Shown: in pieces, positions 7,485 through 15,614 of the stretch | Layout: each line of letters begins with the position of its first letter | Position numbering within the stretch: the first letter of the stretch is position 1 | Assembly: GCA_964554875.1 (NCBI GenBank) | Contig: CAZKQJ010000013.1 | Location: forward strand, 1-64,000 | Direction of reading: 5' to 3' | DNA from: Marispirochaeta sp964554875 | GTDB lineage: Bacteria; Spirochaetota; Spirochaetia; JC444; Marispirochaetaceae | Length of the DNA: 64,000 bases | Program-made: the position numbers and the translations under genes | Notes under the pieces: model-generated | Seen by the model: the letters and a program-made list of their open reading frames with translations, nothing else | Told to the model about the DNA's origin: nothing | Databases searched by the model: none

Positions 7485-9192
7485 GGGTGCTTTGTCCGGC
7501 AAGCAGAATAAGGCTGCCGGTAAAAAGAAGTGCCTGTACGAACAGCATCACGATAAGGCTCAGCAGAAAACCGCTTTGAAGCAGCAGGTAGAGCTGGAGG
7601 AGCCGACTGGCATAGAGATACAGGTCGGACAAAATAAAAACAACGATGGGAATTACCGGAAGGAGCGGCACATGATACCAGCGGCGGCCGAAACGGGCAC
7701 GCAGGGCCCAGCCGATGGCGATGCTCAGGGTCCCGAAGATCAACAGACTGAATGGCCGCATACTCCTCACTATAAGCTCACTTTCCACCGCAGCCGGGTG
7801 AAAACCCCGCTCGCCGTATCCTGTGCGCAGAGCAAGAAGCTCATGGAAGTACTGCAGTTTAAGGGAGGATTCGGTCATACTGTAGCCGGGTATCTCGGTA
7901 ATCGAGGGAGAAAGAGACTTCAGGTTCGAGGGGTTTCCCCGGGGGCTCCCTTCCAGGTAGACCGGTTCATACGCTAGATCCGGGATGCTCCGATGGATTG
8001 ATTTCAGCATGATAAGCGTACCGTCGGATTCCAGGATTTTACCGGTGGGAACCGTAAAGTGATAGATAAGGTCTCCCTTGGGTGAAATCCCGAGAAATTC
8101 TATATCAAAAGCATAGGCAAGGGTTCCGAGAGACACAAAGCGGTTGAAATATACAAACTCCCGCAGCTCGGGTTCCGATCTGTTCAGAAAGAAGATACTG
8201 TGACGCCCCGGGACGGGACGTACGTGTTCGGTTTCATCTATAAAAAAGGTTTCCTGCCGAACCCGCTGCAGAGCTTCTGTGCTGAATGTCTGTATGTCCC
8301 GGTCCAGGGGATACTCTCTGAGCAATTCCGTAAAGAGATAATAGGCTTGGATGGTATTTCCGCGGTTCAGCTGGCTGTACGCTTCGCGTTTCCGACGGAA
8401 CAAATCTCCTGTTTCCCGTGCTTCCCTGCTGAACTCTGATTCCTTGATTCTGTTCCAGGCTTCGGCGGCAATTCGTCGGGCATCCTCACGCTGGGGATCG
8501 AGCTGCATTGCCATGTCGGCATAATAGTGGGCGGAGTAATAATCCCTGCGTGCCAGGTGTTCCTGTGCAACGGTAGTCAGCTCCGCGGCATCCTGGTTCA
8601 GCATTTCCGAACGTCTGGCAGTTCTTTCCTTCGCCTGGATGGCCGCTTCATCTTCCCTGTCGAGCTCCAGATCGGCAGCGGCCTTTTCACGGCGCCCTGA
8701 AACCTCTTCATTATCGGGATCGATGGAAAGATAATAATCAAAGTAAGGCAGGGCCTCCTCGAGTCTGTTCTGAAGGAACAGACGATCACCCTCTTTTAAG
8801 GAGCCTTCGGCAAAGCGGGTGTTTCCCTTGTACTCTTCGAGCCGCACTCTGAAACCGGGAGCAAAGCCTTCGGCAAGCAGGGTATAGACACTAACAAGAA
8901 AGATAAAGAGAAGGAGCGACGTACCGGCTATCCGGTGAAAATTCAGGGAAGAGCCGGCTGCTCCGGATGCTCTGAAGAAGAAGCTGAAGCTGAGCAGAAT
9001 CGCGGAGATTGTAACAGGCATGAATGCTTCAATTGTTTTTATCCCGGCTTCTGTAAAGACCCATTGCCACAGGTATATGGGAAGAAGTTCCGATGCGGGG
9101 AACCGAATAAGACTGAAGAGAAAAAAACCGAGATAAGCCAGGAAGTTAAAAAGAAGAATGACAAGAAAAAGACGGCGACCGACGTTTATCAT
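7471..9192 (-). CDS. Multi-pass membrane protein with TPR-like repeats
   Basis: A 573-residue protein not assigned to a named family. The start ATG overlaps the upstream stop (ATGA), which fixes it against a longer open frame reaching 9447. About three N-terminal membrane helices (RRLFLVILLFNFLAYLGFF onward) are followed by a helical solute-exposed region with TPR character. Examples are RLEEALPYFDYYLSIDPDNEEV, broken here as RLEEALPYFDYYL plus SIDPDNEEV, and YSAHYYADMAMQLDPQREDA. A beta-rich domain and three C-terminal membrane helices follow. Operon position with another membrane protein and a membrane J-protein suggests a protein-assembly or envelope role, by inference. Confidence 0.75.
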   Translation of the reverse strand: MINVGRRLFLVILLFNFLAYLGFFLFSLIRFPASELLPIYLWQWVFTEAGIKTIEAFMPVTISAILLSFSFFFRASGAAGSSLNFHRIAGTSLLLFIFLVSVYTLLAEGFAPGFRVRLEEYKGNTRFAEGSLKEGDRLFLQNRLEEALPYFDYYLSIDPDNEEVSGRREKAAADLELDREDEAAIQAKERTARRSEMLNQDAAELTTVAQEHLARRDYYSAHYYADMAMQLDPQREDARRIAAEAWNRIKESEFSREARETGDLFRRKREAYSQLNRGNTIQAYYLFTELLREYPLDRDIQTFSTEALQRVRQETFFIDETEHVRPVPGRHSIFFLNRSEPELREFVYFNRFVSLGTLAYAFDIEFLGISPKGDLIYHFTVPTGKILESDGTLIMLKSIHRSIPDLAYEPVYLEGSPRGNPSNLKSLSPSITEIPGYSMTESSLKLQYFHELLALRTGYGERGFHPAAVESELIVRSMRPFSLLIFGTLSIAIGWALRARFGRRWYHVPLLPVIPIVVFILSDLYLYASRLLQLYLLLQSGFLLSLIVMLFVQALLFTGSLILLAGQSTHDAA

Positions 9193-10211
9193 CTGCCGGC
9201 CCCATTTTCCGGAAAGCGGCGGAAAGGAATGAAAATAAGATCCCAGAGAACAAGTGCTGTTCCTGCTCCTGCGAAGATGTAATGCATAAAGTCGATCAGC
9301 CTGCGGTTGGGGACAAAGACCTTGAACAGCTCCTGGGCGTCCGGACCCAGCATCAGGGCCGAGAAAAGTACGACGAGTCTTAAGACAAAGAGAAGATAGA
9401 CAGCATTCAAGAGTGGCCAGGAGGTAAAACGGCCAAAAATCCAGCATGAACTGATCAGAAAACCGAAAGAGGCAATTACAAGAACTGCCTGGTTAAACGA
9501 TTTGCTGTAGGTATAAGCGAAAAAGGAGCTTATTACCGCAAAATCCCGGAATATTCGTCTGATAATCGGTGGAGCCTGCAGGGCCTCATGGAAGAAAGGA
9601 TTTTTTGGCACCCTTTCAAGGGACGTTTCTCCTGTGCTTACCATTTGGTCGGAAACCGTTTCGATTCGCCCTGCCGTCAGGTTAATAGTCCCGGAAACGT
9701 TCATCATTACCAGGGGAGCGCCTTGAGCAAAGGATTCCTCAATATAGACAGCACCATCCCTGTAGGAATGGATACGGCCAGGAATTTCCACAGGCAGAGA
9801 TGTTCTGGGCGGCAGGGGCTGATAGGGGCGAAGATATGCGATTTGTATGAAAAGCAGACCGGAAAAACTCAACCATAGAGCAATGAACATTAACCAGGGA
9901 AATCCTCTGCTCCCCTGCAGGATCAGTATCAGAATGACCAGCGCCACAAGGGAAGCCGGAACCAGTGCAGCATAGAGACTGCGAAACATGAGATCGGCAT
10001 GTCCGTACATGCCTGTAATTTTCAGGGGATTCTCGCACCAGCTGTAAACATAGACGCCCAGGGTAAGAATGAAAGCGCATAACAGGTAGATGAGAAGATA
10101 CTTTACAGGAATGAGAAACGTCCCTTTCACTTTGCTCACTTCGAAACGAATCGTAGCATGAGGACCGTCCCCTGGCAAGCATTCATGAGATAATACGCAC
10201 AACTTATCCAC
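9189..10211 (-). CDS. Multi-pass membrane protein of unknown function
   Basis: A 340-residue hydrophobic protein, first gene of the operon 10211-7077. I see about eight membrane helices around a central soluble loop (roughly residues 125-190). The called start is GTG at 10211, which lies inside a perfect DnaA box. A later GTG at 10130, just before the first membrane helix, is a plausible alternative and would lengthen the leader. The gene ends in TGA overlapping the next ATG. No family recognised. Confidence 0.65.
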   Translation of the reverse strand: MDKLCVLSHECLPGDGPHATIRFEVSKVKGTFLIPVKYLLIYLLCAFILTLGVYVYSWCENPLKITGMYGHADLMFRSLYAALVPASLVALVILILILQGSRGFPWLMFIALWLSFSGLLFIQIAYLRPYQPLPPRTSLPVEIPGRIHSYRDGAVYIEESFAQGAPLVMMNVSGTINLTAGRIETVSDQMVSTGETSLERVPKNPFFHEALQAPPIIRRIFRDFAVISSFFAYTYSKSFNQAVLVIASFGFLISSCWIFGRFTSWPLLNAVYLLFVLRLVVLFSALMLGPDAQELFKVFVPNRRLIDFMHYIFAGAGTALVLWDLIFIPFRRFPENGAGR

Positions 10212-10436
10212 ATCGGATTTCTGGCATACAAGGTAATGTTTGGGAACAAAAATTTACTATTTCTTTGTATAGCGTGCAAAATTGCAATGGAGCTTTTAAA
10301 GATTTATCAATAATTCTTGATGGTGTAATGATTTATCAACAGAATGATGTTCTGCCGCTTCGAAAACGGATTCGGCAAAGTACTTATCCTGTATGTATTT
10401 AGCTCTTATCCTGAACTTATTCAGAACTTATCCACA
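10204..10436 (+). other. Cluster of DnaA-box-like 9-mers in an AT-rich intergenic region
   Basis: Two perfect TTATCCACA boxes (10204-10212, 10428-10436) frame a one-mismatch TTATCAACA (10333-10341) and looser copies TTATCAATA (10304-10312), TTATCCTGT (10384-10392), TTATCCTGA (10406-10414) and TTATTCAGA (10417-10425). All point the same way. The last three sit exactly 11 bp apart, one helical turn. The region is visibly AT-rich. It could be an origin, a DnaA-titrating site or a DnaA-controlled promoter. No dnaA, dnaN, gyrB or rpmH lies in the window, which weakens the origin reading. Confidence 0.6.
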
Positions 10437-10447
10437 ATCTATTCAGA

Positions 10448-11134
10448 TCAGCGAAGCATGTAGCCCCCGGGACGGCACGTCAGGATAACGGTTCTGACAT
10501 CCGGAGGAAGGGCGGCTTTCATTTTTTTCCGTAGTTTTGCGATATGCATGTCAATTGCCCGGGATTCTTTACGGTGGATTCCCCACACAAGATGGGACAG
10601 CAGCTCCTTTTCTACCCGTTTTTGCCGGTTTCGCACCAGGGTTCGAAGGATGGTCTCCTCCGCAGGACTCAATACTGCACTGCCGCCGGGGCCAATGCAC
10701 TCGTTGTTTCTCAGCCGCAGGCTTCCCCAGGGATAGTCAAGGTTGACGGCATTCCGAATCCGCTGTGCCCTGGCCAGCAGTTCCCGCTCGTCCCAGGGTT
10801 CCCTGAGATAATCGCTGCATCCGGCCAGAAAACTGCCGGGAAGGCCGTAGGCGGGTCCGTAGATAAAAATGATTTTTCCCGAGAGGGAGGTAACAGACCG
10901 CAGCCAGAACAGACAGCTCAGGGGAATAAGGTAGAGGTCGATTCGTGTGTGAATTAGTGGTTCATCGCTGAAACAGAAGGCGATGCCTCTGTTTTGGCGG
11001 GCAAAAAGGCTGAGCCGGAGTTCCAGCTTCTCTTCACGGGGGGCCAGGTTGACGAGGAGGCCTCGGGTGCTTACTGGAGAAAACGGGGTACACACAAGAT
11101 TTTCTGGGAGAGGGTCGGATTTATCTGCTTGCAC
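10448..11134 (-). CDS. Atypical response regulator with OmpR-type winged helix, no phosphoacceptor Asp
   Basis: A 228-residue protein. The C-terminal half is an OmpR/PhoB winged helix: a LSPAEETILRTLVRN helix, SHLVWGIHRKESRAIDMHI for the recognition region, and a C-terminal hairpin TCRPGGYMLR. The N-terminal half keeps a receiver-like outline (GCSDYLREPWDERELLARA resembles the end of a receiver). The strand that should carry the phosphorylated Asp reads RIDLYLIPLS, so Asp is missing, as is the acidic pair. It probably acts independently of phosphorylation. The start is GTG without a clear Shine-Dalgarno. Its 3-prime end borders the DnaA-box array. Confidence 0.75.
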   Translation of the reverse strand: MQADKSDPLPENLVCTPFSPVSTRGLLVNLAPREEKLELRLSLFARQNRGIAFCFSDEPLIHTRIDLYLIPLSCLFWLRSVTSLSGKIIFIYGPAYGLPGSFLAGCSDYLREPWDERELLARAQRIRNAVNLDYPWGSLRLRNNECIGPGGSAVLSPAEETILRTLVRNRQKRVEKELLSHLVWGIHRKESRAIDMHIAKLRKKMKAALPPDVRTVILTCRPGGYMLR

Positions 11135-11205
11135 AGTTTTTACAAATATACTTTTATTGACATTTTAATATAAATCCCGTCCAGGGAACAACAGCGTATC
11201 TCCTT

Positions 11206-11757
11206 TTAGCCCAGAAATACCTGCCCTGAGTTGTCGATGGCCAGAATGGTTTTACACTCGGAGCAGCGAAAACGTCCCGACTTTGTCGCCTTGAGTTTTT
11301 TCCCGCAGATCGGGCATTGGAAGATCTTCGGAAAAACATCGGTGGAACCACTCTTTCCGTCGGAATTGAAGAAATCAACAGCTTCGTTCAGATTGTCCTT
11401 GATGTTGAAGAACTGGGAAAAACCAAGGAGCTGAAAAACTTCGTATACCTTGGGCTGGATTTCCAGGAGAACCAGATCTCCGCCCCGGGGTTTTACCGCC
11501 TTGAGAAACGCGGTAAACGAGCCGATTCCGGTACTGGAAACATAGTTGAGACCGCCGCAGTTGAAAATAAGCTTGGTATAACCGCTTTCAACAGCCCGGG
11601 TAACTCTCTTTTGAAAGAAGTTGGAATTATAGGTGTCGATATATCCCGTAAGATACAGCACCAGACATCCGTCGACGGAGTCAACTTTCTGCAGGCGGAT
11701 CTTGAGGCTGTCGTCCTTTTCGTCGTCAAAACCAGCTACAATGTCGTTATTGCTCAT
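11206..11757 (-). CDS. STAS-domain anti-sigma-antagonist-like protein with C-terminal zinc ribbon
   Basis: A 183-residue protein. Residues about 18-125 form a STAS domain (LTGYIDTYNSNFFQKRV, then NYVSSTGIGSF, whose Ser is the residue phosphorylated in SpoIIAA-like antagonists). A ~20-residue linker leads to a zinc ribbon with CPIC and CSEC pairs about 15 residues apart. The STAS part would bind a kinase or anti-sigma partner; the ribbon may add a nucleic-acid or protein contact. Shine-Dalgarno AGAGG precedes the ATG. No RsbW-like kinase lies nearby. Confidence 0.85.
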   Translation of the reverse strand: MSNNDIVAGFDDEKDDSLKIRLQKVDSVDGCLVLYLTGYIDTYNSNFFQKRVTRAVESGYTKLIFNCGGLNYVSSTGIGSFTAFLKAVKPRGGDLVLLEIQPKVYEVFQLLGFSQFFNIKDNLNEAVDFFNSDGKSGSTDVFPKIFQCPICGKKLKATKSGRFRCSECKTILAIDNSGQVFLG

Positions 11758-11799
11758 GTGACCTCTTTCATCAGAAATGGATTCCCTCAGACTATGCTA

Positions 11800-11828
11800 A
11801 TAGTATAGGGCTCTCCATTCTTTGTCAA
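11800..11828 (-). promoter_or_regulatory. Sigma-70-type promoter of the STAS gene
   Basis: On the minus strand, TTGACA (11823-11828) and TACTAT (11800-11805) are separated by 17 bp. This places transcription start about 35 nt before the ATG at 11757. Confidence 0.6.
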
Positions 11829-11932
11829 ATTATTACCACATATTCCCGAAATTACAAGACATTTATCAGGATAATCCGGGAATCCCTATAATCTTTTCAT
11901 CGGCTAAAGTGGGTTTCATCTTAACTGCTTAC

Positions 11933-11962
11933 TTGACCGGTAATAAGCTAAGGACGTAAGAT
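11933..11962 (+). promoter_or_regulatory. Sigma-70-type promoter of the gene at 11984
   Basis: TTGACC (11933-11938) and TAAGAT (11957-11962) with an 18-bp spacer, followed by a strong Shine-Dalgarno (AGGGGGG) ahead of the ATG at 11984. Divergent from the STAS promoter. Confidence 0.5.
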
Positions 11963-11983
11963 TATTGCAAAGGGGGGTAAGCT

Positions 11984-12460
11984 ATGCTGCGATCTGTTCT
12001 CCTTGTCCTGCTGATTGCTGTATCCGGGGTCTCTGTTTCGGCGGAATCTCCGTTCCAGGCGCTCTCGGAGATCCTGGATCTGGAGGCTTCCCTGAAGGCC
12101 GTGAGTACTGATCCGGCGCTTATCGACGAGCTGCGGGATAATCAGCGACTGGTACTCTTTACCGGGACCATTGCCTCGAGACGGGTTATAAACGGCAACG
12201 AAGCCGATTTTATCGGTGAGCTGGAGCTGATAGACGGCGAATGGCACGGGACACGCTCGGTCTCCATGTATAAAAGTTATCTTCGGCTCGAAGGACCCCG
12301 ATATTTCGGCACAATACCGGAAAGACGAAGCCGCCTGCCGGACCCCAGGGAGATCGATACAAACACTCGCTATCTGGTTATCGGTGAAGTTGTCGAACAA
12401 CGTCGGGAAGATGAAGGCGTTTTTCCTGTTGTCAGAGTGCTGTTTCTGCGGCGGATATAA
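11984..12460 (+). CDS. Predicted periplasmic protein of unknown function
   Basis: A 158-residue protein with a clean signal peptide (MLRSVLLVLLIAVSGVSVSA, predicted cleavage after Ala20). The mature part has alternating charged strands (LVLFTGTIASRRVINGNEAD, TRYLVIGEVVEQRRED), which suggests a small beta domain. I do not recognise the family. It stands alone, convergent with the sigma-54 activator gene. The strong Shine-Dalgarno supports the start. Confidence 0.7.
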   Translation: MLRSVLLVLLIAVSGVSVSAESPFQALSEILDLEASLKAVSTDPALIDELRDNQRLVLFTGTIASRRVINGNEADFIGELELIDGEWHGTRSVSMYKSYLRLEGPRYFGTIPERRSRLPDPREIDTNTRYLVIGEVVEQRREDEGVFPVVRVLFLRRI

Positions 12461-12486
12461 GCGGATTATTCGTATTTCCTCTGTGC

Positions 12487-13584
12487 TCAGCTTAACAGCA
12501 GGTCTTCTCCGCGTATAATGTCGGATTCCGTTATCAGCGCCGCCCTGGTAAGACATGAGCTGAGCTGCCGTATGTTTCCCGGCCAGTCATGATCAAGTAA
12601 ACGGTCCATTGCCCGATGGTCCAGCTGTTTTCCTTTCTTCCGCAGCAGGTGATAAGCCAGCAGGGGAATGTCCTCCCTCCGTTCACGCAGGGGAGGAATA
12701 TGAATGGGCAGGATATTGAGGCGATAGAAAAGGTCCTCCCGAAAGCACTTTTCCGCGACCATTTCTTTCAGGTCCCGGTTGGTGGCGGCTATAAAGCGTG
12801 TATCCACGGTAACCGGTTTGTCCGAACCCAGGGGATGAAAGATCCCCTCCTCGATGACCCGCAGCAGTTTGGCCTGATGGTCCATGGGCAGTTCTCCGAT
12901 TTCGTCCAGAAAAAAACTGCCTCCTTCGCTGAGAATCAGCCCTCCCGCCCGGTCCACGGCCCCCGTATAGGAGCCCGTTTTAGTTCCGAACAGCTCGGAT
13001 TCAATCAGGGCAGGAGGAATGGCTCCGCAGTTCCGAAAGCAGAACGGCCCCTGCCGGCGGGGAGAAAGTTTATGGATAATCTCCGCTGCAACCCCTTTTC
13101 CCGTACCGCTTTCGCCGCTCAGGAGAATGGGCTGGTTGGAGGCGGCAAACTTTTCCATCAGCTGTTTTACCTGCCTTATTGCGGTGCTTTCTCCAAGGAA
13201 GCCGCTAAATGCGGAGTTCTCATCGCAGCAGAGGGGCTCCGTGTTTCTGCACAGGATTTCTGTGCAGAGCCTCGAGACTGTACCTGGCTGGGGAGGATCA
13301 GGGAGCCAGTCATAGGCGCCAAGTTTCAGGGCTTGCACAATGGAGTTTACCTCTGAACGGGGTGCCAAGGCTATTATTGCCGAAGAAGAGTGCCTCTCGT
13401 GAAGTTTCTTGAGGAAGTTCTGCCAATCCTGTATACCGAGATCAAGGACAATAGCGTTGAACGATTCATGATCCCTGCAATTCTCGATGGACCGGCATAG
13501 CTCTATACAGGATGTGGACGGCACCATGGCCTCGATGAGTGAGGATGTAAGCGTATTATCTGTAATAATCATCAGCTTCAACAT
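12487..13584 (-). CDS. Sigma-54-dependent activator (NtrC class) lacking a DNA-binding domain
   Basis: A 365-residue protein. An N-terminal receiver (about 1-115) has a plausible phosphoacceptor Asp48 in VLDLG but lacks the usual acidic pair and the Lys (LPDPP). The AAA+ domain has Walker A GESGTGKG, the sigma-54 contact loop as GSYTGA rather than GAFTGA, Walker B FLDEIGE and the arginine-finger segment FREDLFYRLN. The protein stops at GEDLLLS, just after the AAA+ lid, with no Fis-type helix-turn-helix. Such activators work from solution on sigma-54 holoenzyme. ATG 13584 is preferred to TTG 13599 because the promoter -10 overlaps the latter. Confidence 0.88.
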   Translation of the reverse strand: MLKLMIITDNTLTSSLIEAMVPSTSCIELCRSIENCRDHESFNAIVLDLGIQDWQNFLKKLHERHSSSAIIALAPRSEVNSIVQALKLGAYDWLPDPPQPGTVSRLCTEILCRNTEPLCCDENSAFSGFLGESTAIRQVKQLMEKFAASNQPILLSGESGTGKGVAAEIIHKLSPRRQGPFCFRNCGAIPPALIESELFGTKTGSYTGAVDRAGGLILSEGGSFFLDEIGELPMDHQAKLLRVIEEGIFHPLGSDKPVTVDTRFIAATNRDLKEMVAEKCFREDLFYRLNILPIHIPPLRERREDIPLLAYHLLRKKGKQLDHRAMDRLLDHDWPGNIRQLSSCLTRAALITESDIIRGEDLLLS

Positions 13585-13598
13585 TTTTAACTGGCTCA

Positions 13599-13627
13599 AT
13601 ACTACACCAGGAATCTGGATTTTGCAA
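13599..13627 (-). promoter_or_regulatory. Promoter of the sigma-54 activator gene
   Basis: Minus-strand TTGCAA (13622-13627) and TAGTAT (13599-13604) with a 17-bp spacer. The predicted start of transcription is only about 8 nt before ATG 13584, giving a very short leader. Confidence 0.4.
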
Positions 13628-13694
13628 GTTTTTGGTCAGGCCGCGACAGTTATATGATTGACAGGGGGGGCGGCTGCACGCAAGAATAGAGGCA

Positions 13695-14138
13695 ATGATC
13701 ACTGAACGCCCTCTTCTCGGACTCTTTGACCGCGCCGCCATACAGCGCCTTTTTTTGATTGTTCTCGCAGTTTCCCTGCTTTTTATTGCCGAGATAGGCC
13801 TTTATGCCCGGGCTTTTTCCCTCTTTTCCCTGGACCTGGTTCTGGCTGTAACTGCGGGAACCGGTTTTCTGGCCTTCTTCTGGCTCGTGCTGATGGTTCG
13901 GCGGCTTCTGAATCGTATTCTCAGGGAAATCCAGACTGGGGTTTACCCGGAACAGCTTATAGTCCGGCTTCTGGGAATAATTGCCGGGGGCATTTTATTA
14001 TTGCTCCCGGGCTTTATAACAGATGTGCTGGGTCTTGTGATTCTCTTGAGTTTTCTTAAAAGGCTTGCCGGAAGAATACTTCTGGCGGTTTATGGAGAGC
14101 GGATCAAAGGGGCCTACGAGTACCTCAAGCTTTCCTGA
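13695..14138 (+). CDS. fxsA: FxsA-family membrane protein
   Basis: A 147-residue integral membrane protein of the FxsA family. In E. coli, FxsA relieves exclusion of phage T7 by F plasmids; its normal role is unclear. Three to four membrane helices are visible, and the LLLPGFITDVLGLVILL segment (about residues 100-117) is the family hallmark. Shine-Dalgarno AGAGG precedes the ATG. The 3-prime end overlaps the convergent TagA-like gene by 14 nt. Confidence 0.8.
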   Translation: MITERPLLGLFDRAAIQRLFLIVLAVSLLFIAEIGLYARAFSLFSLDLVLAVTAGTGFLAFFWLVLMVRRLLNRILREIQTGVYPEQLIVRLLGIIAGGILLLLPGFITDVLGLVILLSFLKRLAGRILLAVYGERIKGAYEYLKLS

Positions 14139-14877
14139 TGCGGGCCGTGAGCATTGCAAGGCTGAAAAACAGGTATCCGAATCCTCTCAGTATACGCCAG
14201 GGGCGCTTCAGAAGCAGGGGCAGCAGGTAACGACCCTTCTCCCAGGATTCTCTGGAAATCCTTTTTTTCTTTCCGGCAAAAACCTCAAAGCAGTCGCCGC
14301 AGTAGATACATATTCCCTCCGAGAGCCTGTCCCGCTTATCCAGGAGCCATTTTTCACGGCCTTTGATACCCCGCCCGGCAAGAAGCAGCGAAGGTGAAGC
14401 CTTGCGAATGGCCAGAAGGATATTCTCCTCCGCCGGTCGCTTGTAGTAGGCTGCGCAGCGGCCTACTATATTGAGGCCAGGAAAAGATGTACGCAGGTTT
14501 GACGCGGAGATCTGGATATTACTGTGGGTTGAGCCCAGCAGATAGACGGATTTACCGTAACGTTCCAGGCATCCCAGGAGTTTGATGATAAAATCAAAGG
14601 GCATGTAGGTGGCCGGTACCGGCCGCTTGAGAAAGCGGCATACCCTTCCTGTTCCGCGGGTAACGGGTATCACCAGGCTTGCTTCCTGGAGAATGCGGGC
14701 ATGCTCATGACTGTGCCGGGCCCGGATAAGGTCCCAGGTCTCCGCCAGAACAATCTGGTGTTTTCCTCCCCGCTCCAGCAGCTCCCTGACTGCAGCGTCG
14801 AGGTTCTCCTCCGGCAGGTCATGCACCGGTACGGAAAGAAAATCTATGCGCCGTGTCCCGGCGACTTTAACTGCCAT
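14125..14877 (-). CDS. WecG/TagA/CpsF-family protein with altered active-site residues
   Basis: A 250-residue member of the WecG/TagA/CpsF family, which normally transfers ManNAc-type sugars to a lipid-linked acceptor at the membrane. The core (VYLLGSTHSNI, FPGLNIVGRCAAYYK) is recognisable. The usual PDG motif with the catalytic Asp is replaced by IPVTRGTGRV, and the conserved GxPxQE glutamine site reads GIKGREK. The basic C-terminal tail, used for membrane docking in the family, is retained. ATG 14877 has GGAG 8 nt upstream and overlaps rsmE by 34 nt. It may be a divergent transferase or non-catalytic. Confidence 0.75.
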   Translation of the reverse strand: MAVKVAGTRRIDFLSVPVHDLPEENLDAAVRELLERGGKHQIVLAETWDLIRARHSHEHARILQEASLVIPVTRGTGRVCRFLKRPVPATYMPFDFIIKLLGCLERYGKSVYLLGSTHSNIQISASNLRTSFPGLNIVGRCAAYYKRPAEENILLAIRKASPSLLLAGRGIKGREKWLLDKRDRLSEGICIYCGDCFEVFAGKKKRISRESWEKGRYLLPLLLKRPWRILRGFGYLFFSLAMLTARIRKA

Positions 14878-15614
14878 CTCCATGACTCCCGCAGAATAGT
14901 CTGTACCACTGCGACAGCGTAAATGGCCGCAGTCTCGGCACGGAGTACGCTGTCTCCCAGGTAGACCGAATCATAATGCAAGGATGAGAAAAGTTCCAGT
15001 TCCCTGGTGGAAAAACCGCCCTCAGGACCTATCAAAAGGCCGACCTTCCGGGGTGCAGGGGCAAGCCGTTCGTGTAAACACGAATCGCCCAGGACTTTCT
15101 CGTGAAAGTAGAGTACCCTGTCCAGGTCTCCGACGGCTTCCTGCAGGCTCCCATGGCTGATCGGCAGCATAATATCCGGGGGCATCCTTGTCCCGCTCTG
15201 CTGCAGGGCTTCCCTGGCGACTTTTTTCCAGCGTTCCTGCTTGCGTCGGAAGTCCTCAGGCTCGAGTCTTACAGTGGAATGGTCGCTAAGTAAGGGGATG
15301 ATCCTGCGCACTCCGCATTCCGTTGCCTGCCGCACAACCTGGTCCATTCTTTTTCCCCTGGGGATACCAAGGATAAGACTCAGCTGGAAGTCCGCCTCCG
15401 GTACTTTTTTGTTCTGCGGACGTATCTTCACAGAGGTGCTTTCGCTGTCCATGGACAGTATGCAGCAGTCAAAGCGTCTGCCGGCGTTGTCGAGGGCCGG
15501 GAATTCGATCCCGGGACTCAGGCGCAGCACCCTGCTCAGATAATGGTGTTCCCCGCCGGTCAGAACGAGGTCCTCCTCGCCGGACCAGGAGGGGGGCAGT
15601 ACAAACTGACGCAT
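14844..15614 (-). CDS. rsmE: 16S rRNA m3U1498 methyltransferase
   Basis: A 256-residue SPOUT-class methyltransferase modifying U1498 of 16S rRNA with S-adenosylmethionine. Family signatures: PRGKRMDQVVRQATECGV in the middle and the knot segment LLIGPEGGFSTRELE followed by LGDSVLRAETAA. Length is normal. Its ATG overlaps the yjbQ stop by one base (TGATG), in a minus-strand chain ctpA-yjbQ-rsmE-tagA-like. Confidence 0.93.
   Translation of the reverse strand: MRQFVLPPSWSGEEDLVLTGGEHHYLSRVLRLSPGIEFPALDNAGRRFDCCILSMDSESTSVKIRPQNKKVPEADFQLSLILGIPRGKRMDQVVRQATECGVRRIIPLLSDHSTVRLEPEDFRRKQERWKKVAREALQQSGTRMPPDIMLPISHGSLQEAVGDLDRVLYFHEKVLGDSCLHERLAPAPRKVGLLIGPEGGFSTRELELFSSLHYDSVYLGDSVLRAETAAIYAVAVVQTILRESWRWQLKSPGHGA

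Noticed and set aside
10204..10436. Calling this region oriC outright
   Set aside because: No dnaA, dnaN, gyrB or rpmH gene is present and GC skew cannot be computed here, so it is reported as a DnaA-box cluster only.
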